From JABJMC01 sp964473745 (GTDB lineage: Bacteria > Patescibacteriota > Gracilibacteria > UBA1369 > UBA12473), in NCBI GenBank assembly GCA_964473745.1, contig CAYYQE010000006.1:4223-68222 (forward strand): a stretch of 64,000 bases of DNA. The letters run 5' to 3'. The number at the start of each line of letters is the position of its first letter. Within the stretch, counting starts at the first letter, position 1. Below are positions 42,783-51,005 of the stretch, in pieces. Made by a program: the position numbers and the translations under genes. A model generated the notes under the pieces. That model was given only the letters and a program-made list of their open reading frames with translations, had not been told where the DNA came from and ran no database searches.

Positions 42783-42805
42783 GTCAAATTATGCAACCTT
42801 ACTGC
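42783..42805 (-). repeat. Imperfect partial copy of the tRNA-like RNA core
   Basis: GTCAAATTATGCAAC (42783-42797) is identical to 42893-42907 within the tRNA-like RNA, and flanking bases (ATAATGT before, TACTGC after) also match with small gaps. This copy has no acceptor or T arm. The two lie about 110 bases apart in direct orientation. Confidence 0.75.
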
Positions 42806-42807
42806 TT

Positions 42808-42841
42808 GAAAAGAGCCACCTAAGATTAGGAGGCCCTTTTC
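42808..42841 (-). terminator. Terminator-like hairpin after the tRNA-like RNA
   Basis: A 34-base near-perfect hairpin: minus-strand arms GAAAAGGGCC-T-CCTAA and TTAGG-T-GGCTCTTTTC with a 2-base loop. Its one wobble is G-U on the minus strand but A-C on the plus strand, so it is built for the minus-strand RNA. The T-run lies inside the 3' arm. Confidence 0.6.
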
Positions 42842-42853
42842 ATAGTGCTCAAC

Positions 42854-42924
42854 TGGTGGAGGCAAGGGGAGTTGAACCCCTGCTGCGATAATGTCAAATT
42901 ATGCAACGTAACCCTACTGCCCCC
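42854..42924 (-). ncRNA. tRNA-like (tmRNA-like) small RNA without an anticodon arm
   Basis: A 71-base minus-strand RNA with encoded CCA (42856-42854). Acceptor stem GGGGGCA (42924-42918) pairs with TGCCTCC (42864-42858), with a G3-U70 wobble. T arm: AGGGG, loop TTCAACT, CCCCT (42881-42865). Between them lie a mini D hairpin GTA-GGGT-TAC (42917-42908) and a 10-bp stem GTTGCATAAT / ATTAT-C-GCAGC with pentaloop TTGAC (42907-42882). No 7-base anticodon loop exists. Flanks GTTCAAC and GTTGAGC pair as leader and trailer (42934-42928 with 42853-42847). Every wobble in these stems is G-U on the minus strand and would be A-C on the plus strand, which fixes the strand. The acceptor resembles tmRNA and carries the alanine identity pair. 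No tag frame or pseudoknots are seen. Confidence 0.7.
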
Positions 42925-43057
42925 ATAGTTGAACAACTTGACGCTAGCAAAAAGGTGATTACGAAAATCTAAACAAAAGATGAATAAAAAATGAACGGGT
43001 AAAAAACCTTTAAAAAAGAGTTTTTAGATCTTGTTTTTCCCATGTTGCTGTGCTTTA

Positions 43058-43087
43058 TTGTGGGGGCTTATTGTTAACCCATAAAAT
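43058..43087 (+). promoter_or_regulatory. purL promoter (leaderless)
   Basis: TTGTGG (43058-43063), 18-base spacer, TAAAAT (43082-43087); the ATG at 43093 is only 5 bases after the -10, which implies a leaderless message. The rest of 42935-43057 is AT-rich with no gene seen. Confidence 0.6.
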
Positions 43088-43092
43088 TTCAA

Positions 43093-46056
43093 ATGGCTCA
43101 TCGTATTGAAGTTGGCTCTTTGGTCCCAGACACCCGCGCTCATGTCCGCCTCAATAATTTCCGCCAGCAAGCTTTTGGCGATCAAATTAAAGAAGTTAAA
43201 GTGGTTGATGTTTATACAATTAACCGCAGTTTTTCGGGTGAGGAATTAGATAAAATTGCGAGTTCGTTAACAAATCCAGTAACGCAGGCTTATGCAGTGG
43301 ATAAATCGTATGAGATTCAAGATTTTGACTATGCGATTGAAGTCGGCTTTCAGCCAGGGGTGACTGATAATATTGGGAACACCGCGCGTGAAATTGTGGA
43401 AGATTTATTGAAAATTAAATTTGAAAATGAAGAGGCGGTTTATACGTCGCAGGTGACGTTTGTAAAAGGCGAAATTACGGAAGAGCAAGCGCGGGAATTA
43501 GGTGGATCTATGGCAAATGAACTGATTCAAAGAATTTTAGTAAAATCGCACACAAAATATGAAAGTGATGGCGGCATGGATGTGGTTGTCCCAAAAGTTG
43601 ATCTGCATCATGAGCCGCAAGTTATTGAGGTTGATTTAGAAATTTCGGATGAAGAATTACAAAAACTTGGAAAGCAGGGAATTGCCAATGAAGATGGCAC
43701 ACGTCGAGGTCCGCTCGCGCTAGATATGGATTATTTACGAACAATCCAGGAACATTTTCGCAAGCTTGGTCGCAAGCCAACTGACGTAGAATTAGAATCA
43801 CTCGCGCAAACCTGGTCTGAGCATTGTAAGCATACGATTTTTGCGGCGACCATGGACGATATTAAAGAAGGAATTTATAAGCACTACATCAAGCGGGCAA
43901 CCAATGAAATTCGAGCCACCAAAGGCGATAAAGATTTTTGTGTTTCGGTGTTTAAAGATAATTCTGGTGGGATTGTTTTTGATGATAAGTGGATTGTGAC
44001 GGATAAAGCCGAGACGCATAATAGTCCCTCAGCACTTGATCCGTTTGGGGGTTCGATTACTGGGATTGTGGGAGTGAATCGCGATACTATTGGGTTTGGG
44101 AAAGCGGCTAAGCCGGTGATTAATCGATATGGTTTTTGTTTGGCCAATCCGGATGACAAAAGTCCGTTATATAAAGGTGCCAATAACACGCAAAAGATGT
44201 TGTCTCCCCGCCGAATAATGGATGGGGTGATTGACGGTGTTAACGTCGGCGGGAACTGCTCGGGTATTCCAACGCCACAAGGATTTTTGTATTTTGATGA
44301 TCGTTATAAAGGTAAGCCACTTATTTTTGTGGGAACCGTTGGGCTTATGCCGCGCGAATTAAATGGCAAGCCAAGTTGGGAAAAGAGTGCGCAACCAGGG
44401 GATAAAGTTGTGGTTGCGGGGGGAAAAGTAGGCCAGGATGGGATTCATGGGGCGACTTTTTCGTCGGAGGCAATGGACTCTGGAAGTCCCTCTACAGCCG
44501 TGCAAATCGGAGACCCAATTACGCAGAAAAAAATGAGTGACGCGATTGTGAAGGAAGCCCGTGATATGGGGCTTTATAGTAGTATTACAGATTGTGGCGC
44601 GGGCGGGATTTCTTGCTCGGTTGCTGAAATGGCCAGAGAATGTGGCGGATGTTATGTAGAGCTTGATAAAGTGCCACTTAAATATCCTGGACTTGATCCG
44701 TGGCAAACTTGGATTAGTGAATCGCAAGAGCGAATGACGATGGCAATTCCGCCAGATAAAGTTGATCAGTTTTTGGAACTAATGGAACGGCGTGGGGTGG
44801 ATGCTTGGGTGATTGGCGAATTTAATGATTCTGGAAAATGCGAGGTGGTTTCAAAGGGCGAGAAAATTATGGATTTGGAATTGAGTTTTCTTCATGATGG
44901 TTTGCCTCACAAAACACTTACAACAACTTATACAAAGGAGACTTATGATGAGCCGGATATGGAATGCCCAACTGATCTTACCGAAACTTTAAACACCATG
45001 ATGGCGCGACTCAATTTAGCTAGTTTTGATTTTATTTCGCACCAGTATGATCATGTGGTGCAGGGTGAAACTATTGTTGGACCGTTGCATGGTAAGGGTC
45101 GCGTAAATGGTCATGCTTCGGTGATGGCGCCGGTTTTGAATTCCACGAAGGGTGTGGTTGTTTCACAGGCGATTAATGCCAAATATAGTGATATTGATAC
45201 TTATCATATGGCGGCTTGTGCGATTGATTCCGCAATTCGAAATATTATTTCGATTGGTGGGCCGCTCGATCATATGGCGTTGATGGATAATTTCTGTTGG
45301 TGTTCTTCCAATGAAGAAGAAAGGCTTGGTCAATTAAAAGAAGCAGCCCGTGGTTGTTACGAATATTCAACGGCTTACGGAACACCGTTTATATCTGGGA
45401 AAGACAGTATGTTTAATGATTTTAAAGGATATGATGAAGATGGGAAGGCGATAAAGATTTCGGTTCCGCCAACACTTCTTATATCTTCACTGGCGGTAAT
45501 GGATGATTATCGAAAAAGTGTGACTCTGGACGTTAAATTGCCCGGAGATTTGGTTTATGTTGTAGGAGAAACAAGTGATGAATTAGGTGCTAGCGAATAT
45601 TTTGAAGAGCTTGGATTTATTGGAAATAACATTCCAAAAGTTGATGCCGATAAGAATATGAAAGTTTATCAGGCGACTGAAAAAGCAATTCAAGAAGGAT
45701 TGGTTGCTTCGTGTGAAAGTGTGTTACTTGGTGGACTTGGGGTTGCGCTGGCGCGTAAGGCCGTGGCCGGACAATTGGGAATGGATATTTCACTTAAGGA
45801 TTTGCCGCTTCAAGGAAATGTGACGCGGCCGGATTATATGCTCTTTTCCGAAAGCCAAGGACGACTTGTAATGAGCATCAATCCCGCCAAAAAAGCAGAA
45901 TTTGAAGCGATCTTTGAAGGACTTCCTCTAGCTCAAATTGGAACAGTTCGTGAGGATCAAAAATTTGTATTAACAGATTTGAATGATCAAATTGTTATTG
46001 ATACTGATGTTTCCACCCTCGATAAAAACTATCGTTTAACTTTTAAAGGATTTTAA
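43093..46056 (+). CDS. purL: Phosphoribosylformylglycinamidine synthase, synthetase subunit
   Basis: 987 residues. It converts FGAR to FGAM in purine synthesis with ammonia from PurQ. Motifs: the linker WSEHCKHTIF (near 237), DKAETHNSPSALDPFGGSITG, VGGNCSGIPTPQG, KVGQDGIHGATFSSEAMDS, then the second half with VNGHASVMAPVLNSTKGV and FISGKDSMFNDFKG. The first about 190 residues, including VVDVYTINRSFSGEEL, look like a PurS-type region joined to the N terminus; this makes it longer than the roughly 740-residue Bacillus PurL but without the glutaminase domain of the 1295-residue E. coli form. The glutaminase is the next gene, with zero spacing. Confidence 0.95.
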   Translation: MAHRIEVGSLVPDTRAHVRLNNFRQQAFGDQIKEVKVVDVYTINRSFSGEELDKIASSLTNPVTQAYAVDKSYEIQDFDYAIEVGFQPGVTDNIGNTAREIVEDLLKIKFENEEAVYTSQVTFVKGEITEEQARELGGSMANELIQRILVKSHTKYESDGGMDVVVPKVDLHHEPQVIEVDLEISDEELQKLGKQGIANEDGTRRGPLALDMDYLRTIQEHFRKLGRKPTDVELESLAQTWSEHCKHTIFAATMDDIKEGIYKHYIKRATNEIRATKGDKDFCVSVFKDNSGGIVFDDKWIVTDKAETHNSPSALDPFGGSITGIVGVNRDTIGFGKAAKPVINRYGFCLANPDDKSPLYKGANNTQKMLSPRRIMDGVIDGVNVGGNCSGIPTPQGFLYFDDRYKGKPLIFVGTVGLMPRELNGKPSWEKSAQPGDKVVVAGGKVGQDGIHGATFSSEAMDSGSPSTAVQIGDPITQKKMSDAIVKEARDMGLYSSITDCGAGGISCSVAEMARECGGCYVELDKVPLKYPGLDPWQTWISESQERMTMAIPPDKVDQFLELMERRGVDAWVIGEFNDSGKCEVVSKGEKIMDLELSFLHDGLPHKTLTTTYTKETYDEPDMECPTDLTETLNTMMARLNLASFDFISHQYDHVVQGETIVGPLHGKGRVNGHASVMAPVLNSTKGVVVSQAINAKYSDIDTYHMAACAIDSAIRNIISIGGPLDHMALMDNFCWCSSNEEERLGQLKEAARGCYEYSTAYGTPFISGKDSMFNDFKGYDEDGKAIKISVPPTLLISSLAVMDDYRKSVTLDVKLPGDLVYVVGETSDELGASEYFEELGFIGNNIPKVDADKNMKVYQATEKAIQEGLVASCESVLLGGLGVALARKAVAGQLGMDISLKDLPLQGNVTRPDYMLFSESQGRLVMSINPAKKAEFEAIFEGLPLAQIGTVREDQKFVLTDLNDQIVIDTDVSTLDKNYRLTFKGF

Positions 46057-46857
46057 ATGACTAAACCCAAAGTAATTATAATGGCCGGCTATGGAATTAA
46101 CTGCGAAGAAGAAACTTCGTTTGTATTTGAAAAAGCCGGAGCTGACACCGAAATTGTTCATGTAAATGATTTGATTGATGGTCGCAAAAGTATGAAGGAT
46201 TTTCAAATTATGGCTTTCCCAGGAGGATTTTCTTATGGGGATGATACTGGTTCTGGAAATGCTTATGCTAATAAAGTGCGTAATCAGTTGTGGGAGCAAG
46301 TACACGAATTTGTTAAGGAAGATAAATTAGTGATTGGGATCTGTAATGGATGCCAAATTATGGCGAATTTAGGGTTGGTGCCGGGTTATGAGTTTGGGAA
46401 ACGCGAACTTGCTTTAATGCATAATAAAACCGCCCGTTATGAGTGTCGTTGGATAGATATTAAAGTGACGAGTGAAAAATGTGTTTGGACCAAAGGAATG
46501 GATGTTTTGCGTTGTCCAGTTTCACATGGTGAAGGTAATTTTTATGCTGAATCAGATGTGGTGGCAAAATTAAATGAAGGCGATCAAGTGGTATTTCGTT
46601 ATGTTAAAGAGGATGGGTCACTTGCTGACGGAGAATTCCCGCATAATCCAAATGGTGCGCTTGAAGATATGGCCGCAGTTTGTGATCCAAGTGGTCGAAT
46701 TATGGCAATTATGCCGCACCCCGAACGTAACTGGACTTTTTACAACCAGGACAATTGGCCTTTGATTAAGGAAAAAGCAGAACGTGAAGGAATTGCTTTG
46801 CCGGAAGAAGGCCAAGGAATGAAGGTTTTCCAAAATGGAGTGGAGTATTTTGGGTAG
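46057..46857 (+). CDS. purQ: Phosphoribosylformylglycinamidine synthase, glutaminase subunit
   Basis: 266 residues, class I glutamine amidotransferase. Nucleophile in VIGICNGCQIMANLG (Cys near residue 94), FPGGFSYGDDTGSGNAYANK, and the His-Glu pair in IMPHPERNWTF. It is longer than typical Bacillus PurQ (about 227) and nearer to the C-terminal domain of large PurL. The ATG directly follows the purL stop, so the two are translated together in equal amounts. Confidence 0.95.
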   Translation: MTKPKVIIMAGYGINCEEETSFVFEKAGADTEIVHVNDLIDGRKSMKDFQIMAFPGGFSYGDDTGSGNAYANKVRNQLWEQVHEFVKEDKLVIGICNGCQIMANLGLVPGYEFGKRELALMHNKTARYECRWIDIKVTSEKCVWTKGMDVLRCPVSHGEGNFYAESDVVAKLNEGDQVVFRYVKEDGSLADGEFPHNPNGALEDMAAVCDPSGRIMAIMPHPERNWTFYNQDNWPLIKEKAEREGIALPEEGQGMKVFQNGVEYFG

Positions 46858-46892
46858 ATTGGTATAATTACATCCAAATTTAACTTTTTAGG

Positions 46893-47600
46893 ATGAAATT
46901 AGGACAAATTCCAGCGGCTCTTTTGACCACGACTTTGGCGGCCCAACCAGGTTGTGCGACGCTTCAACAAGCTCTTCCGTGGACGGTTGATCTAGCAAGC
47001 GGTGATGCCGCGACCGAGATCGTTCTTGATCCGCAAGATATTGAAGCAGCGCCCGCACTTTTGCCTCGAACTGTTTGGTCTGAAGATTTGCCAATTGCCG
47101 AGATTCCACGGGCTTTAGGTGATTTAGAGGCTCGCTGTGATTTTGTGCTTTTTCGGCCCGAGCATGTCCATGTGATTGGGAAAACGGAAATTGGTTTTCA
47201 TATAGAATTTTTTCGAGCGAGAGTTAGATGTTCTGTTGGTGCCGAAAATGGAGTTTTTGTGGTAACGGCTGGTCCAGTAGAGGGAGAGGAGAGGGCTTTA
47301 GCTGGGACTCATCAATCATTGGTGATTAATAAAAATTCATTGGTAGCAGAACTTGGAGAACAAGCTTATGAAAAAGGAGAGATTGCGGGGCCAATTCAAG
47401 TGGTCCGAGTACAAGCCGGGAGGGAAGGTGAACAAGCTTTGTTTTTGGGATTAACTGAAACAATGCAGCAAGTAACGGATGATTTAGGAGTGTTTTTTGA
47501 AAAATGGCAGCAAACTTGTGGGAGTGAAGATATTATTCCGCCGTTTACTTTAGAAACGGATGAGGAATGGCTAGATGATGTTCATTGCTTAAAGCCTTAA
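46893..47600 (+). CDS. Hypothetical protein, possibly secreted (235 aa)
   Basis: Not recognised. 235 residues. The N terminus (MKLGQIPAALLTTTLAAQPGC) is hydrophobic with a Cys at residue 21 and could be a weak lipoprotein or secretion signal, though the lipobox is poor. The rest appears globular and mixed alpha/beta, with four further cysteines. An extended -10 TGG-TATAAT (46863-46868) lies 24 bases before the ATG. It separates purQ and pyrB. Confidence 0.65.
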   Translation: MKLGQIPAALLTTTLAAQPGCATLQQALPWTVDLASGDAATEIVLDPQDIEAAPALLPRTVWSEDLPIAEIPRALGDLEARCDFVLFRPEHVHVIGKTEIGFHIEFFRARVRCSVGAENGVFVVTAGPVEGEERALAGTHQSLVINKNSLVAELGEQAYEKGEIAGPIQVVRVQAGREGEQALFLGLTETMQQVTDDLGVFFEKWQQTCGSEDIIPPFTLETDEEWLDDVHCLKP

Positions 47601-47614
47601 CCATAAGGTATAGT
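47585..47614 (+). promoter_or_regulatory. pyrB promoter (leaderless)
   Basis: TTGCTT (47585-47590), 18-base spacer, TATAGT (47609-47614), with the ATG 7 bases on at 47622. Confidence 0.55.
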
Positions 47615-47621
47615 TTTAAAG

Positions 47622-48569
47622 ATGAAATTTTTAGGAGAACATTTATTGTCAGCGCGAACGCTTTCCAAAAAGGCGATAGAGAGAATTTTGGAAGTAGCAA
47701 AAGAGATGGAACCGTATGCCCAGAAGAAGGAATCGTCGGATTTGCTTCGCGGCAAGGTTTTGGCGACTTTGTTTTTTGAACCTTCAACGCGGACGCGGTT
47801 TAGTTTTGAAACGGCTATGTTGCGGCTAGGCGGAAGTGTGATTTCGAACTACACGATGGATGAGAGTTCATCGATTAAAAAGCGAGAAAGCTTGTATGAC
47901 ACCGGTAAAACCGTGAGTCAATTTGCCGATGTGATTGCGATGCGGCATCCGGCTTCTGGGTCGGTTAAAGAGCTGGCTGATGGGTCAGATGTCCCGGTTT
48001 TGAATGCTGGGGATGGAGCTTCGAGTCACCCAACGCAGGGTCTACTGGATATTTATACGATTCATAAGAAATTTGGACATTTTGGAGGTTTGACTTACGG
48101 GTTGGTAGGGGATTTAAAAAACAGTCGGGTAGTGCATTCGCAGTGTCGGTTGATTAAGAATTTTGGGCCAGTTGAAGCGCGGCCAAAGTTTGTTTGTGTG
48201 GCGCCGCATGGTTTGGAATTGCCCGCAGAATTGAAGGCAGAGCTCGAGGAAACAGGGTGTGAAATACGGGAAACAACAGATTTGGAAGAGGCGATTGGTG
48301 GGTTTGATGTTTTATCAAATACAAGAATTCAAGAGGAGCGATTTGCCAGTCCAGAGGAGTTTGAAAAATATCGTGGGGTTTATAAAATTACGCCAAAATT
48401 GTTGAAAGGAGCGAAAAAGGAAATGATTGTGCTGGATCCTTTGCCGCGCGTGGACGATCAGCTGGCCGTAGCCGTGGATTCTGATCCACGCGCGAAATAT
48501 TTTGAGCAGGTGGGGAATGGCGTGGCTGTTCGGATGGCTTTGCTGGCGTTGGTTTTGGGAAAAGCGTAA
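47622..48569 (+). CDS. pyrB: Aspartate carbamoyltransferase, catalytic subunit
   Basis: 315 residues, normal length. It joins carbamoyl phosphate and aspartate. Carbamoyl-phosphate loop FEPSTRTRFSFETAMLRLGG (near 49-68), MRHPASGSVKELAD, the HPTQGLLDIYTI motif and VGDLKNSRVVHS are present; the aspartate-binding DPLPRVDDQLAVAVDSDPRAKYF segment near the C terminus is intact. No regulatory subunit pyrI is in the window. pyrC follows 10 bases downstream. Confidence 0.97.
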   Translation: MKFLGEHLLSARTLSKKAIERILEVAKEMEPYAQKKESSDLLRGKVLATLFFEPSTRTRFSFETAMLRLGGSVISNYTMDESSSIKKRESLYDTGKTVSQFADVIAMRHPASGSVKELADGSDVPVLNAGDGASSHPTQGLLDIYTIHKKFGHFGGLTYGLVGDLKNSRVVHSQCRLIKNFGPVEARPKFVCVAPHGLELPAELKAELEETGCEIRETTDLEEAIGGFDVLSNTRIQEERFASPEEFEKYRGVYKITPKLLKGAKKEMIVLDPLPRVDDQLAVAVDSDPRAKYFEQVGNGVAVRMALLALVLGKA

Positions 48570-48579
48570 AATAAGGTTA

Positions 48580-49857
48580 ATGAATTCACTACTTTTTAAA
48601 AACGGAACCCTAGTGACGCCTAAGGGTAAACAGCGAGAGGATCTTTTGGTGAAGGATGGGAAAATTGTAGAAATGGGGGAAGGGATTTCGGAAGAAGGAG
48701 CTAAAGTTGTGGATTGCACGGGGAAATTTGTGTTGCCAGGGTTAATTGATGTGCATGTGCATTTGCGAGAGCCGGGTGGAGAAGAGAAAGAGGATTTTGC
48801 AAGTGGGACGGCTGCGGCAAAGGCCGGCGGCGTGACGTTTGTGTTAGATATGCCAAATAATTCGCCGGCCACAATTAGTTGCACTGCTCTTAATAGAAAG
48901 CGCGAGTTGGTGGCTGATAAGGCGCAGGTTGGTTTTGACCTTTATATGGGAGCGACTATTAATGACGATGGCACCACTAATGTTGATGAGTTTTTAGAAT
49001 CTGAGGCGATTGCTTATAAAATTTATGTAGGAAGTTCAACGGGTAATTTATTGGTGTCGCAAAAGGAAGCTTTGGAAGAAATTTTTGAAAAAGTAGCGGC
49101 TGAAGGGCGACTAATTTGTGTGCATGCCGAGGATGAGGCGATTATTCAGGCAAATATGAAGCAATTTAAAGGCGAAAATGATCCGATGATTCATGGTCGA
49201 ATTCGAAGTGAGGCGGCGGCTTATGAGGCCACAAAAATGGTTTTACACCTGGCTAGAAAGTATGAAGCAAGGCTGCATATTTGTCATTTAAGTACTAAGC
49301 GTGAGTTAGATGAGTTTGCGGCTTTTAAATCAGACCGGATTTCTTGTGAAGTAGCGCCACATCATTTGTTTTTAACGGAAATGGAGCTAGGAAAACAGGG
49401 TAATTTTGCCAAAATGAACCCTCCACTTAGAAAAGAAAAAGATAACAAAGCTCTTTTGGAAGGTTTACGGAATGGTTTGGTGAATATTGTGGCTACTGAT
49501 CACGCGCCACATTTAAAATCTGAAAAAGAACAAGATTATGGGGACGCCCCAGCTGGTGTTCCTGGCTTAGAAACAATGCTGCCGCTTTTATTAAACGCAG
49601 TAAATCAAGGTGAGCTTACCTTAGAAGATATAGTGCGCCTGACTGGTGAAGAACCAGCACGTTTATTTGAATTAACAGGTAAGGGGCGATTAGAAATTGG
49701 TGCTGATGCGGATTTGGTGGTGGTGGATATGGATGAAGAACGCGTGGTGGAAAATGGTGGGCCCGGCGCTGAATTTACAAAATGTGGTTGGACTCCTTTT
49801 GCGGGGCAGAAGTTAAAAGGTTGGCCAATTATGACTATTGTTAAGGGTGAGCTTTAG
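48580..49857 (+). CDS. pyrC: Dihydroorotase
   Basis: About 425 residues from the ATG at 48580 (MNSLLFKNGTLVTPKGK); a longer frame to 48502 runs into pyrB and is rejected. It closes carbamoyl aspartate to dihydroorotate. It is a class I, PyrC/allantoinase-type amidohydrolase: metal ligands in PGLIDVHVHLREPG, then HAEDEA, LHICHLSTKREL and the catalytic Asp in VATDHAPH, ending with the GADADLVVVDMDEE strand. It forms a two-gene unit with pyrB. Confidence 0.96.
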   Translation: MNSLLFKNGTLVTPKGKQREDLLVKDGKIVEMGEGISEEGAKVVDCTGKFVLPGLIDVHVHLREPGGEEKEDFASGTAAAKAGGVTFVLDMPNNSPATISCTALNRKRELVADKAQVGFDLYMGATINDDGTTNVDEFLESEAIAYKIYVGSSTGNLLVSQKEALEEIFEKVAAEGRLICVHAEDEAIIQANMKQFKGENDPMIHGRIRSEAAAYEATKMVLHLARKYEARLHICHLSTKRELDEFAAFKSDRISCEVAPHHLFLTEMELGKQGNFAKMNPPLRKEKDNKALLEGLRNGLVNIVATDHAPHLKSEKEQDYGDAPAGVPGLETMLPLLLNAVNQGELTLEDIVRLTGEEPARLFELTGKGRLEIGADADLVVVDMDEERVVENGGPGAEFTKCGWTPFAGQKLKGWPIMTIVKGEL

Positions 49858-49890
49858 TTGAGGTAAATGTTTTCGCATAGGCTTGCTAAC

Positions 49891-49919
49891 TTGACCTGGT
49901 GGTTGTTTTGTGTTATTAT
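49891..49919 (+). promoter_or_regulatory. Sigma70-type promoter for the 49948 orphan
   Basis: TTGACC (49891-49896), 17-base spacer, TATTAT (49914-49919), 28 bases before the ATG. Confidence 0.75.
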
Positions 49920-49947
49920 TCTACAATAGAATTTAATCAAATTAGCT

Positions 49948-50916
49948 ATGACACAAATGCCTGGGGAAATTCCTGGTGGACCCCCACCATTCTCTACTAC
50001 TCCTGGAATGCCTGGTTACGTTGGGCCACCTCCTGGTTGGGATACCCCGGGAATGCCTAATTATTTTGGGCCACCAATGGATGTGCCACAGGCCCCAGAT
50101 CTTTCTGGGCCGACCTCGTTACCTGCTTTTTTAGCAGCAGCCGGGATTGTAGATGAAAATCCTCCTGAAATGCCGAACCCTGATGATCCGTTTGTTATTT
50201 GGCAGGATCCTTTTGAGGAGGAAAGAAAGGAGGAAGCGCGTCTTCGTCGAGATTCGATGAATACGGCGATGGTGGTAGAGAATTTGAAAGGAGTTGAATA
50301 TGTGCAGGGAAAAGTAGCGGAATGGGATCAAATGAGTTTAGCGCAGCAAAAAGAAATGTTACAAATTCCAGCTGTTTCTTTTGTGGATTTACCGAAAAGT
50401 CTTCCTTTGCCAGGTAATTTAGAAAAAGCTTTTTTTGCTTCGTTGTTGTTTTATGGAATTACGCAGTTTAATTTGGATCCTGCTGGTGTTTCAGCTGAAC
50501 AAAGTGAACAAGTCGTAGCGGAGATCAGAGAATTAAAAGGCGATAGTGGTTATGACCCATCTGAAGCGGAATTTAAGTTTTATATGAATGAAAAATTAAT
50601 GAGAGAATTAGCTCCTGACCTTCAAGCCCGAAAAGTAATAGTGAAAACAATTGCTTTGGTTGCCAAATTAGCCGGTATTGAAGGGGAAATTGTTAACGAT
50701 GTTTTGAATCTTGGTTTTCAATATGGAGATTATACGGAAAGAGTTGCGGCGGAAGTTCGGCATATTCAGAATGATCCAGACGATAAATATCGACAAATTC
50801 ACGAAAAAGTACAGGCCATGAAAGTCCCGATTGTAGACTGGAAAGAGGCTTTGAAAAAAGCAGGTAGAATTGGTTTGCCGCCGGATTGGGAACCTCCTGT
50901 TCCCGGGAATATATAG
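49948..50916 (+). CDS. Orphan protein, paralogue of the next gene (322 aa)
   Basis: Not recognised. The first about 75 residues are Pro/Gly-rich and disordered (PGEIPGGPPPFSTTPGMPGY). A helical domain follows (about 110-300). It shares a pattern with the gene at 51006: YVQGKVAEWDQMSLAQQ, a hydrophobic segment near ASLLFYGITQFNLD, FKFYMNEKLMREL and VAAEVRHIQNDPDDKYRQI. No signal peptide. It is a single-gene unit with its own promoter, placed between pyrC and pyrD. Confidence 0.72.
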   Translation: MTQMPGEIPGGPPPFSTTPGMPGYVGPPPGWDTPGMPNYFGPPMDVPQAPDLSGPTSLPAFLAAAGIVDENPPEMPNPDDPFVIWQDPFEEERKEEARLRRDSMNTAMVVENLKGVEYVQGKVAEWDQMSLAQQKEMLQIPAVSFVDLPKSLPLPGNLEKAFFASLLFYGITQFNLDPAGVSAEQSEQVVAEIRELKGDSGYDPSEAEFKFYMNEKLMRELAPDLQARKVIVKTIALVAKLAGIEGEIVNDVLNLGFQYGDYTERVAAEVRHIQNDPDDKYRQIHEKVQAMKVPIVDWKEALKKAGRIGLPPDWEPPVPGNI

Positions 50917-50945
50917 ACCTAATTTATTCGAATTATCTTGAATCC

Positions 50946-50974
50946 TTGACTTTTTAGCAAGGTTATGCTATATT
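50946..50974 (+). promoter_or_regulatory. Sigma70-type extended -10 promoter for the 51006 orphan
   Basis: TTGACT (50946-50951), 17-base spacer, TATATT (50969-50974) preceded by TGC (extended -10). Confidence 0.8.
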
Positions 50975-51005
50975 ATAAATGAAATAAAATTTAATCCATT
51001 TTACT

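Noticed and set aside
42866..42880. T-box or purine riboswitch upstream of purL
   Set aside because: The tRNA-like features read on the minus strand, and I see no purine-riboswitch core or T-box sequence on the plus strand; wobble pairs also favour the minus strand.
42854..42924. Ordinary tRNA gene
   Set aside because: Acceptor and T arm fit, but only 36 bases lie between the acceptor 5' strand and the T arm and they do not form a D arm or a 7-base anticodon loop.
42727..43092. Full-length or circularly permuted tmRNA
   Set aside because: No second GGGGxC acceptor strand was found on the minus strand on either side within the gap, and no room exists for a tag frame plus pseudoknots before carA or purL.
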